A DNA stretch of 64,000 nt from Littorina saxatilis (lineage: Eukaryota > Mollusca > Gastropoda > Littorinimorpha > Littorinidae), in NCBI RefSeq assembly GCF_037325665.1, contig NC_090252.1:20126843-20190842 (forward strand), written 5' to 3'. A program made the translations under genes and the position numbers. Positions 23,118 through 35,100 of the stretch are shown in pieces (position 1 is the stretch's first letter; each line of letters starts with the position of its first letter). The notes beneath the pieces are model-generated. The model was given only the letters and a program-made list of their open reading frames with translations, was not told the DNA's origin and made no database searches.

Positions 23118-23800
23118 CACATACACACACAAACACAGAGAAGCCGTATCTATAGAGAGATAGATGACAGTGTATTTTTCGCGTGGCTATAAATTGATTC
23201 GACCTTTGCACTTTTACAGTGAGGATAATTTACGGGTCCAATTTACGTTCTGGACACTGCGGTGACTTTCTAAAAATAGTAACAGAACGCCGGGAATATC
23301 CGAAGACGCCCCACTCATACTATAGTGCACCATACGAAGGAAGGGAGGTAAACGCTGAAAACATGGAGAAGATGAGAAGATAAGGAAGAGTTACTTATAA
23401 TGGTGAAATGAACTCAAAAACCAAATTCGGTTCAGCGCTGCGCGCTGAGAGCACGTGTTGAAATATCTCATCGATGATATTGTGTCCGGGGTGTAGCTGA
23501 ATACGGTGTCCAAATTTGAAAAAGATCCACTTTGGCTTTGGTGTGTCGGTATGGGGGCCCGGGTAGCTGAGGTGGAACCAAAATAGCTGAGGTGGAACCA
23601 AAATCGGTTCAGCGCTGCGCGCTGAGAGCACGTGTTGAAATATCTCATCGATGAGGTTGTGTCCGGGGTCTCTCTGAATAAGCCCACCAAATTTGAAGCA
23701 GATCCATCGAGAATTTTGGCTGTGCATCGCGAAGACACAGATACACAGACACACACACAGACACACAGACAGACACAAGTCGTATATATATATAGATTTT
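22692..23800 (+). mobile_element. R2 interspersed repeat, copy 2 of a tandem pair
   Basis: Begins GAATACCCGCTTCGCAGGGT with a fuller 5' end than copy 1, including repeated GCCGGCTTCGCCGGG-type hairpins at 22717-22770. It includes the AC tract (about 23090-23135), the CGCGTGGCTATAAAT block and two CAGCGCTGCGCGCTG motifs. It ends in ACAGACACAAGTCG and a TA run. It directly follows copy 1 in the same orientation. Confidence 0.75.
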
Positions 23801-23866
23801 GTATATACTTCATTCAAAGGGGGAGGGGAGAGACTTAAGTTGGCAGGGAAATGTGTGTCCTGCCTG

Positions 23867-24800
23867 TGTCTGTTTGTACTTGTATACCCACGTTATGTGT
23901 GTATGTTTGCTATGTGTCTACAACTGGCGCGCTACGCATGTTTGTACTTGTATACCCACGTTATGTGTGTATGTTTGCTATGTGTCTACAACAGGCGCGC
24001 TACGCATGTTTGTACTTGTATACCCACGTTATGTGTGTATGTTTGCTATGTGTCTACAACTGGCGCGCTACGCATGTTTGTACTTGTATACCCACTTTAT
24101 GTGTGTATGTTTGCTATGTGTCTACAACTGGCGCGCTACGCATGTTTGTACGTGTATACCCACTTTATGTGTGTATGTTGCTATGTGTCTACAACTGGCG
24201 CGCTACGCATGTTTGTACTTGTATACCCACTTTATGTGTGTATGTTTGCTATGTGTCTACACTGGCGCGCTACGCATGTTTGTACTTGTATACCCACTTT
24301 ATGTGTGTATGTTTGCTATGTGTCTACAACTGGCGCGCTACGCATGTTTGTACGTGTATACCCACTTTATGTGTGTATGTTTGCTATGTGTCTACAACTG
24401 GCGCGCTACGCATGTTTGTACTTGTATACCACGTTATGTGTGTATGTTTGCTATGTGTCTACAACTGGCGCGCTACGCATGTTTGTACTTGTATACCCAC
24501 GTTATGTGTGTATGTTTGCTATGTGTCTACAACAGGCGCGCTACGCATGTTTGTACTTGTATACCCACGTTATGTGTGTATGTTTGCTATGTGTCTACAA
24601 CTGGCGCGCTACGCATGTTTGTACTTGTATACCCACTTTATGTGTGTATGTTTGCTATGTGTCTACAACTGGGCGCGCTACGCATGTTTGTACTTGTATA
24701 CCCACGTTATGTGTGTATGTTTGCTATGTGTCTACAACTGGCGCGCTACGCATGTTTTGTACTTGTATACCCACGTTATGTGTGTATGTTTGCTATGTGA
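23867..24800 (+). repeat. 68-bp minisatellite, about 13.5 units
   Basis: The unit runs CATGTTTGTACTTGTATACC, then CACGTTATGTGTGTATG, then TTGCTATGTGTCTACAACTGG and CGCGCTACG. The GGCGCGCTACG junction recurs 13 times. Variants (ACGTT/ACTTT, CTTG/CGTG) and single-base indels are interspersed. All three forward frames are open throughout, giving 330-380 codon ORFs of the same rotating peptide. This follows from the unit's composition and a period that is not a multiple of three, so I do not call a gene. Confidence 0.93.
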
Positions 24801-26065
24801 GCCAATGTCAAAAGTGCTGTGGTACGCTAGGTATTTTATAAGTTCTGTAACTATTACTGAATGTACACTCAGATGGAACTTTTGTTTTTTCTGAGAGATT
24901 AATGAATAAAGATGATCGCAGAGAAAACCAAAGACTAACTATAAACAGTTAAAATTCTGCTCCTCATTCATTACGCAAATTAGTGCTTTTTAGGGACGTA
25001 TTTTGACAAGGTGTTTGAGTACTCTCGATAGTTTTAGAAAAAATGCTAATAAGCTTTTTTTCTGGGCAGTTGGATTTAAACCAAATGATTGCATGAACCC
25101 CAATACATAGTTCTGTGTGTTTTTCTTCCCATTTGTCCGTTTTTTTAAAGAAATTATTAAAGTTTGAAAATTGCGTGTCTAGCGTGACTCTTTGCGTCAC
25201 AAAAACTCAAACTTTAAAAAAGCTTCCAAAAAATGTTGTTGTTCAACTAGATACACAAAAGAACCAGTTTTGAACAAAAACTGTCAGTGAAAAGGAAAAA
25301 CAATAAAAATAACCACTATATTTTGAAGTTTGGTACCATTTCTGCTAATTTAAGCTTTGTCGTCACAATGTCACACTAGACACTTTTTTTAGCAAATTTC
25401 CTTTTTTTTCCACAAAATTTTTAATTCTTTCTTTTTTTTGGCTAGCAGTCAGAAGCAAATCAAATGACTGCTTCATAATCACAGTTTTTGAAAAGAAGAA
25501 AAAAAAAGGAATTGTCATTATTGTGTGACAGAACAATTTGTCGTCACAGGTCACACTAGACACACGACGTCATTTGTCCATCAAACAAAATTTATGTAAT
25601 TAAAACCACTGTTTTAGAAGATTGATTACGTGCTTTAATATCGACAAATGCTTGTTCTTCATCACTCTCTTGAGATGACCAGGAAGAAATAATAATGGGC
25701 CAGAATTCCCAATCATCTAGGCCGTTTTCTGAACTTCGCGCACGGCGCGCTAGTGTTAAGACCGCGGCCCAAAAAACACAGTCCGGTGCCCAGCGATGCT
25801 CGGAATACAAGAAAAGGATGAAAAAAAACCGACCAGGAGTATGCTGCCTACCTGGATAGACAGAACGTATTGAGCAAGGCTTGGAGGGAACACCGACCGA
25901 CGAGCGGAGAGCATAATGGATCGCGAGAAAGCAAGACATCGTAAACAGTTGAGCAGGTACAAATCTGTAGAATCTTCTGTCAAGTCTCCATCTAATCCAG
26001 AGTCGAATTAAAAATTGAGTATGCGAATTTGATTACCTTTCAGTGTACAGACTGTAACGAGGACA
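24801..26065. other. AT-rich spacer with a repeated GTCACACTAGACAC motif
   Basis: Contains GTGTCTAGCGTGAC (25175-25188) and the near-complement GTCACACTAGACAC twice (25370-25383, 25550-25563). This may be the inverted ends of a small MITE-like element. A GC-rich patch at 25730-25800 carries no recognised gene; the 115-codon antisense ORF at 25592-25939 has no motif that I know. Confidence 0.35.
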
Positions 26066-26240
26066 CTCACACCACACACACACACACACACCACACACAC
26101 ACAACACACACCGCACGCACGACACGCACGCACACACGCACGCACGCACGCACGCACGCACCCATGCAAGCACTCACACACACACAAGCAAGCACGCACA
26201 CACACGCACGCACCGATGCACGCATGCATTCAAGCGCGCA
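26066..26240. repeat. (AC)n / (GCAC)n microsatellite
   Basis: An AC tract passing into GCAC-rich repeats, ending 60 bp before the assembly gap. Confidence 0.9.
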
Positions 26241-26300
26241 AAATGTGTCAGATTTTGGTAGGTTTAGGAATGTGTTTTATGTAAAATTCTTTTTAAGAAA

Positions 26301-26500
26301 NNNNNNNNNNNNNNNNNNNNNNNNNNNNNNNNNNNNNNNNNNNNNNNNNNNNNNNNNNNNNNNNNNNNNNNNNNNNNNNNNNNNNNNNNNNNNNNNNNNN
26401 NNNNNNNNNNNNNNNNNNNNNNNNNNNNNNNNNNNNNNNNNNNNNNNNNNNNNNNNNNNNNNNNNNNNNNNNNNNNNNNNNNNNNNNNNNNNNNNNNNNN
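26301..26500. other. Assembly gap (200 N)
   Basis: Exactly 200 N, presumably a nominal gap of unknown true length. It lies between microsatellite-rich host DNA and the interior of a BEL/Pao element, so it conceals at least one element boundary. Confidence 0.99.
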
Positions 26501-27040
26501 CAGAATGGTGCATGGCTCGTGTAGTCGAAGTGATGCCGGGATCTGATGGACTGGTCAGACGAGTGAAAGTGCATGTTGGAACAAAGGCTCTAGACAATCA
26601 CGGCCGTCCCACTGGTGATAGTCGCATATTAGAGCGACCGATTCACAAAATGACTGTGTTAGTTGATCGTGAAAATCACAAAGACAAAGCTGTGTAAGCG
26701 AACTGAAAGAACATTGAACTTTGGAGTGTTTTTCCAATTTGACAGTTGTAGATTGTTGCGGTTTGTTTTTATACCAGATGATGTAACGAACATTTATGTT
26801 TTAAGTGGTGCGTTTTCTTTATGCCGTCGAGTAAATGACCAGTGGCATTTAGTTGAAACGAGATGTGTTGAAACACTGAAAATGATTGAACCATAATATT
26901 GTGTAAATGTTTTGCAACACAATGATTTTGAGTTGTAAATTTGAAATGTCTAAATCTGCGTTATTCTTCTTTTGATATAAGGAATATATTTGTACAAAGG
27001 TTTTTGAAGTAAATTATATTAATATAATTTCCGGTGGGAG
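26501..27040 (+). mobile_element. End of a second BEL/Pao copy (internal 3' part)
   Basis: Matches 36158-36697 of the whole-looking element as far as I can read: the last part of the polyprotein region and the sequence leading into the LTR. It lies upstream of the 5' LTR, where host DNA would be expected. Either two elements share one LTR in tandem, or the gap marks a collapsed or misjoined assembly. The rest of this copy is hidden in the gap. Confidence 0.85.
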
Positions 27041-28787
27041 TGTGCATGCCGATGTGGCATGCATTCACCTACTTTTTGTTGTAATTACGTTTGCTCAAGT
27101 CATTGCACGATGTAAAAAGAAGTAAACCGTGTTTTTATTGTGGCACCTTGTTGTGACCCGTTTTGTGGAGCGTTAATATTTTTACGTGAGATTCACGTGC
27201 TCCTTGTTCAGTTGTTGTGACCTGGTTTTGGTCGGAGCGTCACAAACTGCGTCGTTTTAGTTCTAGAACACCGTGAGATTCACGTGCTCTTTTCCGTGTT
27301 TTGATTTTGAGGTGAGCCCTGCGAATCTGCGTTGCAAGTTTTAGAATACGTGTGACTCACGTGTTTTTAGCTTTGTGATGTCAGCTAGTTCCTTGGTCTT
27401 CTTTCTGTTAAATATACCGTTTTAAGTTTTGAGCATGCACGGAGTGCGTGATCGGTTACTGATTGGTTGTAAAATAGTAGTTTCACCCGATTCTGTCTTA
27501 GGAATGTTGTTGGTTGGTCAATCCGGTGACCTTTGACTTTTGAATAACTATGCCATGTTAGGTTTTTGTTTCCATAAATACCACTGCTTGACTCCTGTCT
27601 CGTCAGTCGATCTGAGGGTTTTAGGAAGCGTTTGGTTTTGATGTAAACGTATGAAGGTTATCAAGTGAACCAACGGAGTGTTTCTTATGTTTTAACGTCA
27701 ACGTAATGTTCTTGGAGACAGTTGTTTCTCAAGTGTGAATCGTTTTGTGCCCTTCGTTTGTGAGGCAACACGTTTTTGGTACTGCTGGTCAACCCACACA
27801 GCGCATAAGGTAATTTTGTTGTTACTTGTTTGTGTTGTGTTTTTGGTCGCCATTTTGTAATGACTTTGTGAGTTGTTTATGTATAACGTGAGTTGAAAGT
27901 CTGACTTGTTGTAGTGTTTCTTTATTGTGTGTTCAACTGTTCTAGTGTTGTGAACGTACAGCAATGTTTTGTAGACGCTAGAAAGTCGCTAATGTTTATA
28001 ATGATAACTTGTGTTTTCTGTGGTTAACGAAGTTCGAAGTGAAACGTTTTCTCCGACTTTTTCAGCCTTACGTTAAAAGAATTTAGGTAAAAGAAGCTTG
28101 CGGTCTGTGGTGATCGTTTGTAAACGGGCTTATTTCTTGTAACGTTATTGAGGGAAAGTGGATGAGTAAATATCTTGTTTGTGACTTTGATTAACGCAGG
28201 AACGTTGTCGTTAGACTTTTTGGTATGACAGTTTGCTTTGTATTCCTGGCCTGATGAGTCAATGTTTTTGTATTTTTCTGAAAGTAGCCATTTTGGTTTT
28301 AAACGTATGTATGCTAAGTTTCTTGAGTATTCTTAGTGCTTATGGTATTGTTGAACGTACGGAACGTAATTCTTTATTGTTGTTGAACGTACAGAACGTA
28401 ACTCTTTATTGTTGTTGAAGGACTAACCAACGAGTGTGTGGTAATTGTAACTTTCTTGTCTGTTTGTCTTTGCCTGTCTTGTGATTGTTTATTTTTCTTG
28501 TTTTTACTTCTCGTGTCTTGTTAATGCATTTGATACTTTTGCCATGTCTAATAATTTGTTTTCTTTTCTCTTTTTCTTTCTGTCCATAAGTTTTTTACCG
28601 CAATAAGTAGTATCGCAATACGTAGTATCTCATTACGTAGTACTGTAACTATATATGCATTACTGATACCTTAGTGTCAGATGTAAAATAATAAACCAGT
28701 ACTTTTGCGCGTTATCGCTTGTAACCTGTGTTTGTCATTTCGTATGAACAATATGTAGTACCAGCCTCGCTCACGAAGGCGCGCACA
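27041..28787 (+). repeat. BEL/Pao 5' LTR
   Basis: Matches 36698-38444 at a constant offset of 9,657 with no indel seen. The likely U3 part carries three CACGTG-containing segments (27186-27200, 27272-27286 and 27352-27364). A TATA-like CATAAATAC is near 27571 and AATAAA near 28689. A pair of GAACGTAC-x-GAACGTAA repeats lies at 28343-28413. Boundaries between U3, R and U5 are not determined. Confidence 0.9.
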
Positions 28788-29175
28788 GTAAAAAACTTAG
28801 CTGCTGATGCCCAGTGAAAGAACTTTAGCTGAAGTAAAAAACTTAGCTGCTGACGCCCAGTGAAAGAACGTTAGCTAAAGTAAACAAACTTAGCTGCTTA
28901 CGCCCAGTAAAGAACTTTTGTTATTGACGCTCAATGAACGTAAACGTAGCTGTTGATAACCAGCAAAAGACTTTATTGTTACCTGTCACTGTGTTAGTGA
29001 ACCATAGTTTGACATAGATCAACTTGTCGGTTAGAGATCTTCCTACTCCGTATCCGGCGCATTTTTTGTGACTTTTGTGTATTATCCCAAACGACCCTCA
29101 GATCGATTCATTTTGCTTTTTAAACAGATAAACCTTATGTAGGTTTTTAGTGCTTTTGAATAAGCGAACATTGTA
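28788..29175 (+). other. BEL/Pao leader with about 46-bp tandem repeats
   Basis: Directly after the LTR, three to four diverged units contain ACTTAGCTGCTGACGCCCAG and AAAGAACTTTAGCT (28788-28975). No clear primer-binding site complementary to a known tRNA could be identified by eye. The rest is a plain leader up to the ATG. Confidence 0.65.
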
Positions 29176-32100
29176 ATGGAGGAGATTCCAGCAGATAAAC
29201 CATTGGAAGCTTCAGGTTATGACATTAACGGCGATGAAGATGAACATTCTCAAAGGCCTAGGCGTGACATTAAGCCTACTGAAAAAGGTAGAGATTACCA
29301 GATTGAGATCAAAACTAGAAACTTTGCAAGACAACGAACATTCTTGGAACGAGCAATCGGTGAGGTAGTAACAGAGCTTAACCAAGAAACTCCTAATCAA
29401 GAGTCGTTAACCAGTCAGAAACAAATTGTTTTGAGCATGTACAAGGATCTTGGTGACATAGAGAAAGGTCTTCGTAGTATTGGTAGCGGTGAAACCATTC
29501 AGGAAAGTTGGGATGATGTTCAGAGAACAGTTCAGAACATTATGTTTGACATTGATCGAGCTCTTGACAGACAAACGACTAGCGTGCAGGTGGCTAAGGA
29601 GCCTACTTCCAGGCATAGCAGTGTTACACCTAGCGTTGGGTCATCCACCCACAAGTCAGCCAGTGGTAAGACTGCCAGCCATAAAGCAGCTAGCATTACG
29701 TCAGCCATCCACAAGTCAGCTAGCCACAAGTCAGGTAGCAGGAGATTTGGTAGCCAAGCAGCTTCTCGCGTCAAGTCTCTCCGCTCTGAATGTGTTGACT
29801 CTGAAGAGACTAAATTGGCTCTTAAACTAGAGGCTGCTTCCCTGGCCATAAAAGTGGAAGGTGACGCAATAAAGGAAGCTCAGTTTAGTGAACTGGATCT
29901 CTTACAACAACAATATGCTGAGAGAACAGCAGCTAGGCAGACTGAGGAAGCTGAGAGAACTGCAGCTAGGCAGACTGAGGAAGCTGAGAGAACAGCAGCT
30001 AGGCAGACTGAGGAAGCTGAGAGAAATGCAGCTAGGCTGATCGAAGAAACTGCTAGGCAGGCCGAAGAAGCAGCTAGGCAGGCTAAGGAAGCTAAGAGAA
30101 CAGCAGCTAGGCAGGCCGAAGAAGCAGCTAGGCAGGCCGAAGACACAGCTAGGCAGGCTAAGGAAGCTGAGAGAATAGCAGCTAGACAGGCCGAGGACGC
30201 AGCTGAAGCAGCTCTTGAAGATATTAAACAGAAAAAGGCTTTGAGACAAATTCAGTCCACCGAATTGAAAATTAGCTTAAGAGAACAACAAGCTATGTTA
30301 CAAGTATTGGAACAAGGTGAATCCGTTCAGCAGGATCTCCCTGATCTACCGTCAGTCGATTTGCTGAACACTAGGTTCCACCCTCGTCCTTTCGTTCCCT
30401 TGTATAGTCTTATGGCCCCTCCTCCTAACAATGAACATACAGCGATAGGAATAGGGACAGGTGCTGCCGTCATTGCTGACCAAGGAACACACCAGCCAGC
30501 CTTGGACGTCACGTCTGTTCCTGTCTGCCAAGCCGCCGTCATTGCTGACCAAAGGACACACCAGCCAGCCATGGACTTCACGTCTGTTCCTGTCTGCCAA
30601 GCCGCCAGCACCCGTGACATCTCTACTGTCAACGCTGCTGTCACCAACTTCGTCGCAGGAACCACAACGACTGAGCCACGACAGCACGCGTTACCTGTCG
30701 TGGACCTCGTCGTTGGAGTCAGCGCCTCTACAAGCGCCGCTACTACCAACAACGCCACCTACGAGGCGTACGGACCTCAACGTAGAGAGGATGTCAACGC
30801 CCCCCATCACGTCGGAACGAGCGCTCCTTTCGTCCATCAGGAGCCCTTCACACCCAACTACACGACGGCTGCAACTACATCCTCCATGCGGCCTACAGCG
30901 CTGCTGACCACACTGCAGCACCCTCTCGGTGCATACACTGGTCAGCCGCCTCTGCACAACGTTGGACACTCAACGACAAGCGTCACAGGCTCTCGCCCGC
31001 CTGATCTCGACCACACAGGTTGGTCCTATCACCTACCAGAGACAAGGGAAGGTGATGAGACGCAAGAACGACACACCTACTTCCCAGAAGAACGTCACCA
31101 ACGCATGGACCACAGACGTTTTCAAGTTACCCCACCCTGTTTCCCCTATGATACCCACCTACATCCCAAACCAGAGCCTTTCGTGCCCACATTCCTGGAC
31201 CCACATCAGACCACCCCCAAAGTTATTTGGGAAAACGAAAACGCAAGGCCCCCTGCGTACATGAACTTTGACAAGGAATGTCATGCAGATCGTCCATTTG
31301 CCACCTACCCCCCGTCTGCGTACTACCAACGTCCACTTGCTACTCCTGCCAAGCAGGACACTCCTATGGACTCTCTCGCCAAAACCCTATCAGACGCTCT
31401 GATGATCAACCGTTTGCCGATGCAGGAGCCGTGCATTTTTGTTGGTGACCCTCTCCAATATCCAATTTGGAGATCGTCGTTTGCGTTTCTCATCGAGAGA
31501 CAAAACATAACCAGCAGTGAGAAGTTATTGTATCTGCAACGGTACATCGGAGGTCAAGCAAAGGAGGCCGTGACCGGCTTCTTTCTGCTAAGAGAAGGTG
31601 ATGCCTACGAGAGAGCCATGGAAGTGCTGGAAAATCGGTTCGGCAACTCATACGTCGTTTCGCAAGCTTTCCGGACCAAGCTGGACGAATGGACCCCAGT
31701 CAAAAGCAAGGATCCCAAGGGACTCAGAAGTCTGGCCGATTTCTTGCAGCAATGTTCCGTTGCTGCCCAGGAAGTTGGTGGACTGAGCATCCTGGATGAT
31801 GCCCAGTACCTACGGAAGATCGTCGGAAAGCTCCCAGACTGGATGAGTCACAGATGGTCTAGAACAGTTGCTCGAACTAAGGTTGAAAAGAAGAGGTATC
31901 CTCTGTTCAATGAACTCGTGTCGTTCGTTACCCTCGAAGCAGACATTTCTAACGACCCTGTTTTCGGCTTGACAAGTGCATCGGGGACACCAAGAAAGTT
32001 CACAACGAACCTGTCAACCCTGACAGAGGATGTCACCGCATGTCTGCACTGTCAACTTCCGGACCATGACGCTGGGACATGTAAGGAACTCATAGTGAAG

Positions 32101-35100
32101 CCTCTGGTTGAGATACGAGATTTTCTGTTCAAGAACCGTATCTGCTACGGATGTCTGAGAAGTAAGGATCACCAGAGCCGTCAATGTAAGCAGAAACAGA
32201 CGTGCAAGAAGTGCAAGAAGGCTCACCCCACTTGTCTTCATGATGACAATTTCAAGTATCAGAACAGTATGAGTGAAAACAAAGGGGCGAGTGAACACAA
32301 GAACAATTACCGTACCTCTGCTGCTGACGTTCAAGAGCCACTGACATCGTCGACCCCTACGGTGTCTGCTCTTAAGGCCAGCGAGGAAAACAGCATCGGT
32401 TTCACGTCTATGATCGTTCCCGTTCTCGTTTCCAGTGACTCTAACCCCAACGTAGAAGTGCTGACGTACGCACTACTGGACACTATGTCCAACGCCACTT
32501 TTGTAGTGCAGTCAGTGGCTGAAGAAGTTAAAGCCAAATCGCAGCCGACTACACTCAGGGTCTCCACACTGACTGAGGACAATGCTGTGGTCTCCGGCAG
32601 GAAGTACTCTGGATTGCGTGTCCGCTCTCCTACCTCCAGTGAGTTTGTCAGGCTCCCTTCTGCCATCTCACGACCTTACCTGTCCGTTGACCCCACGCAA
32701 ATCCCCACCTCAGAGACTGTCAAAGTTTACCCACATCTCCAACACCTGTCCCCAAAACTGCCCCCCTTGTACCCTGATTGCGAAGCAGGCCTCCTCATCG
32801 GCTATGACTGCGCTGAAGCCCTCATGCCCCTAAACGTTGTCCAAGGACTGCCATTTGCAGTAGAGACTAAGTTAGGTTGGAGCATCGTCGGCAAGTCACC
32901 GCATTCCGTCGCCTTTGATGGTGTAGGCTCATCCATGCACGTAGTCGTCAAGCCAGGATCAAGAAAAGAAGAAAGTGCAGCTCATGTCTACAAAATACAG
33001 GTAGATGAGGTATCGTGTACTGACCTACTACACGTTATGGAGAGAGACTTTGCTGATAGTGACACAGGATCCATGTCTCAAGATGATTTGAAGTTCATGA
33101 AGATCGTGAAGGAGAACGTGAAGGTCAACGAAGCTGGTCACTATGAGATGCCTTTGCCTTTTCGACCAGAACAACCGTCTCTTCCTGACAACAGAGGTGC
33201 CGCAGTCAAGCGTCTCATGGGACTGAAACGCCAGTTTGAGAAGAAGCCTGGGTACCGTGAAGACTATATCAAGTTCATGAACGTGATTTTGGAGCGAGGT
33301 GACGCTGAACTGATTCCCAAGAACGAAGTCGAGGTCCAAAATCGCTGGTACATCCCACATCACGGCGTGTACAACGACAAGAAGCCAGGAAAGATACGTG
33401 TGGTTTTTGACTGTAGTGCACGTCACCTAGGCACGTCCTTGAACGATCTTCTCCTACAAGGCCCAGACCTAATCAGCTCCCTTTCCGGCGTTCTCTGTCG
33501 TTTCCGCAAGGGTCCCATAGCATTTTCCTGTGACGTGGAAAAAATGTACCACCAGTTTCACGTCTCCGAGCCCCATCGAGACTTTCTGCGCTTCCTTTGG
33601 TGGAAGGACGGTGATACGAGTGGCCAGCCGCTTGACTACCGCATGAAGGTGCACATCTTCGGAGCTACATCGTCTCCAGGCTGCGCAAACTTCGGCCTCA
33701 AGCAGGTGGCAAAGGACAACGCCACAATCAGCGCCAAGGCATCAGCCTTTCTGCAGCGTGACTTTTATGTCGATGATGGACTTCAAGCCAAAGACTCTGT
33801 TGAAGAAGCAGCAGATGTGCTCATGAAGGCCAGAGAGATTTGTGAACACGGACAATTGAGGCTGCACAAGATAGTCTCCAACTCAAAGGAACTTTTAGAG
33901 TACTTCCCCGACTCTGAAGTTACGTCAACCAAGGCCACAGAACTCGCAGTCCCTTGTAGCACACCAGAAATTGAGCGGACTCTTGGCCTTCACTGGTGCA
34001 CTGATGATGACACGCTGGGTTTCACTGACAACCCCAGACTGGGTCCCTCGAACAGAAGAGGAGTTCTCTCTACAATTGCATCAGTCTACGACCCCCTTGG
34101 TTTTCTGGCCCCCTTTTTGCTGACTGGAAAATTGATCCTCCAGGAACTATGTCGCCAGGAGCTCGGCTGGGACGATCCGCTGCCACCATCGCTTCAAGAA
34201 CGTTGGGAAGAGTGGCTGAAGGATCTATCCCGACTGGGTTGCGTCAAGATACCCAGGAACTACTTGCCCACAGGCTTTGGCACCGTGAAGAATGTAGAGC
34301 TACATCACTTTTCAGACGCGTCTACAGCAGGATACGGCCAGTGTTCGTACCTTCGCTTTGAAAATCATCTAGGCAACATTCACAGTACGCTTGTAGTCGC
34401 CAAAGCACGCGTGGCTCCGCTTCGACACGTCACTGTCCCTCGTCTGGAGCTAACGGCAGCAGTACTTTCCGTCAAGATGGCAAGATTTCTTCAAGAAGAA
34501 CTGGACTTTGAGAGCATTGAACATTTCTTTTGGACTGACTCTATGATTGTACTCGCTTATTTGAAGAACGAGTCCAAGCGTTTTCACGTCTTTGTCGCAA
34601 ATAGAGTCCAACAAATACGTCAGTTCTCACAGGCCAGTCAGTGGAATCATGTTTCTACAAAGGAGAACCCAGCTGATTATGCATCACGGGGATTGTCTGT
34701 GAGTGACCTCATGACATCAGAGTGGTTCCATGGTCCCGCGTTCTTGAGCCAGTCCCTTCCGAAATCAGATGACTTTTTCGAGATCCCAGATGACGATGTT
34801 GAGGTGAAAGTGTGCAAGGCTACTACCTCTAAAGAAGTGTCTGTTCAGTCGTTTGAGCAGATCGCCCGACGATTCTCCTCCAAGACATCTCTGATAAGAG
34901 CCATGGCTGTTTTGGTACGCAAATGCAATGCCATTAAGGGGCACCAGTCGTCTCCCCTTGAAGTGCTTGAAGTCACTGAGAAGAAGTTCATCGAATGTCT
35001 TCAGAAAGAACATTTTGAACGCCCAACGCCTTCTTTACGTAACCAGCTTCAGGCACTCAACGCTCACAAGGACGTTGATGGAATACTGAGAGTATATGGT

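Noticed and set aside
23391-23817. Two overlapping 140-codon minus-strand ORFs, with similar ORFs at 22286-22666 and 48241-49061
   Set aside because: They fall in copies of the R2 repeat. Similar peptides appear only because the DNA is repeated, frames differ between copies, and AC tracts are read as coding.
27698-28418. Small ORFs inside the LTRs (repeated at 37355-38075)
   Set aside because: They occur in both LTRs simply because the LTRs are identical, with no protein motif.
30327-30758. Antisense ORFs opposite the BEL polyprotein (also 29880-30249 and 35748-36254)
   Set aside because: Shadows of the repetitive sense coding region; no independent motifs.
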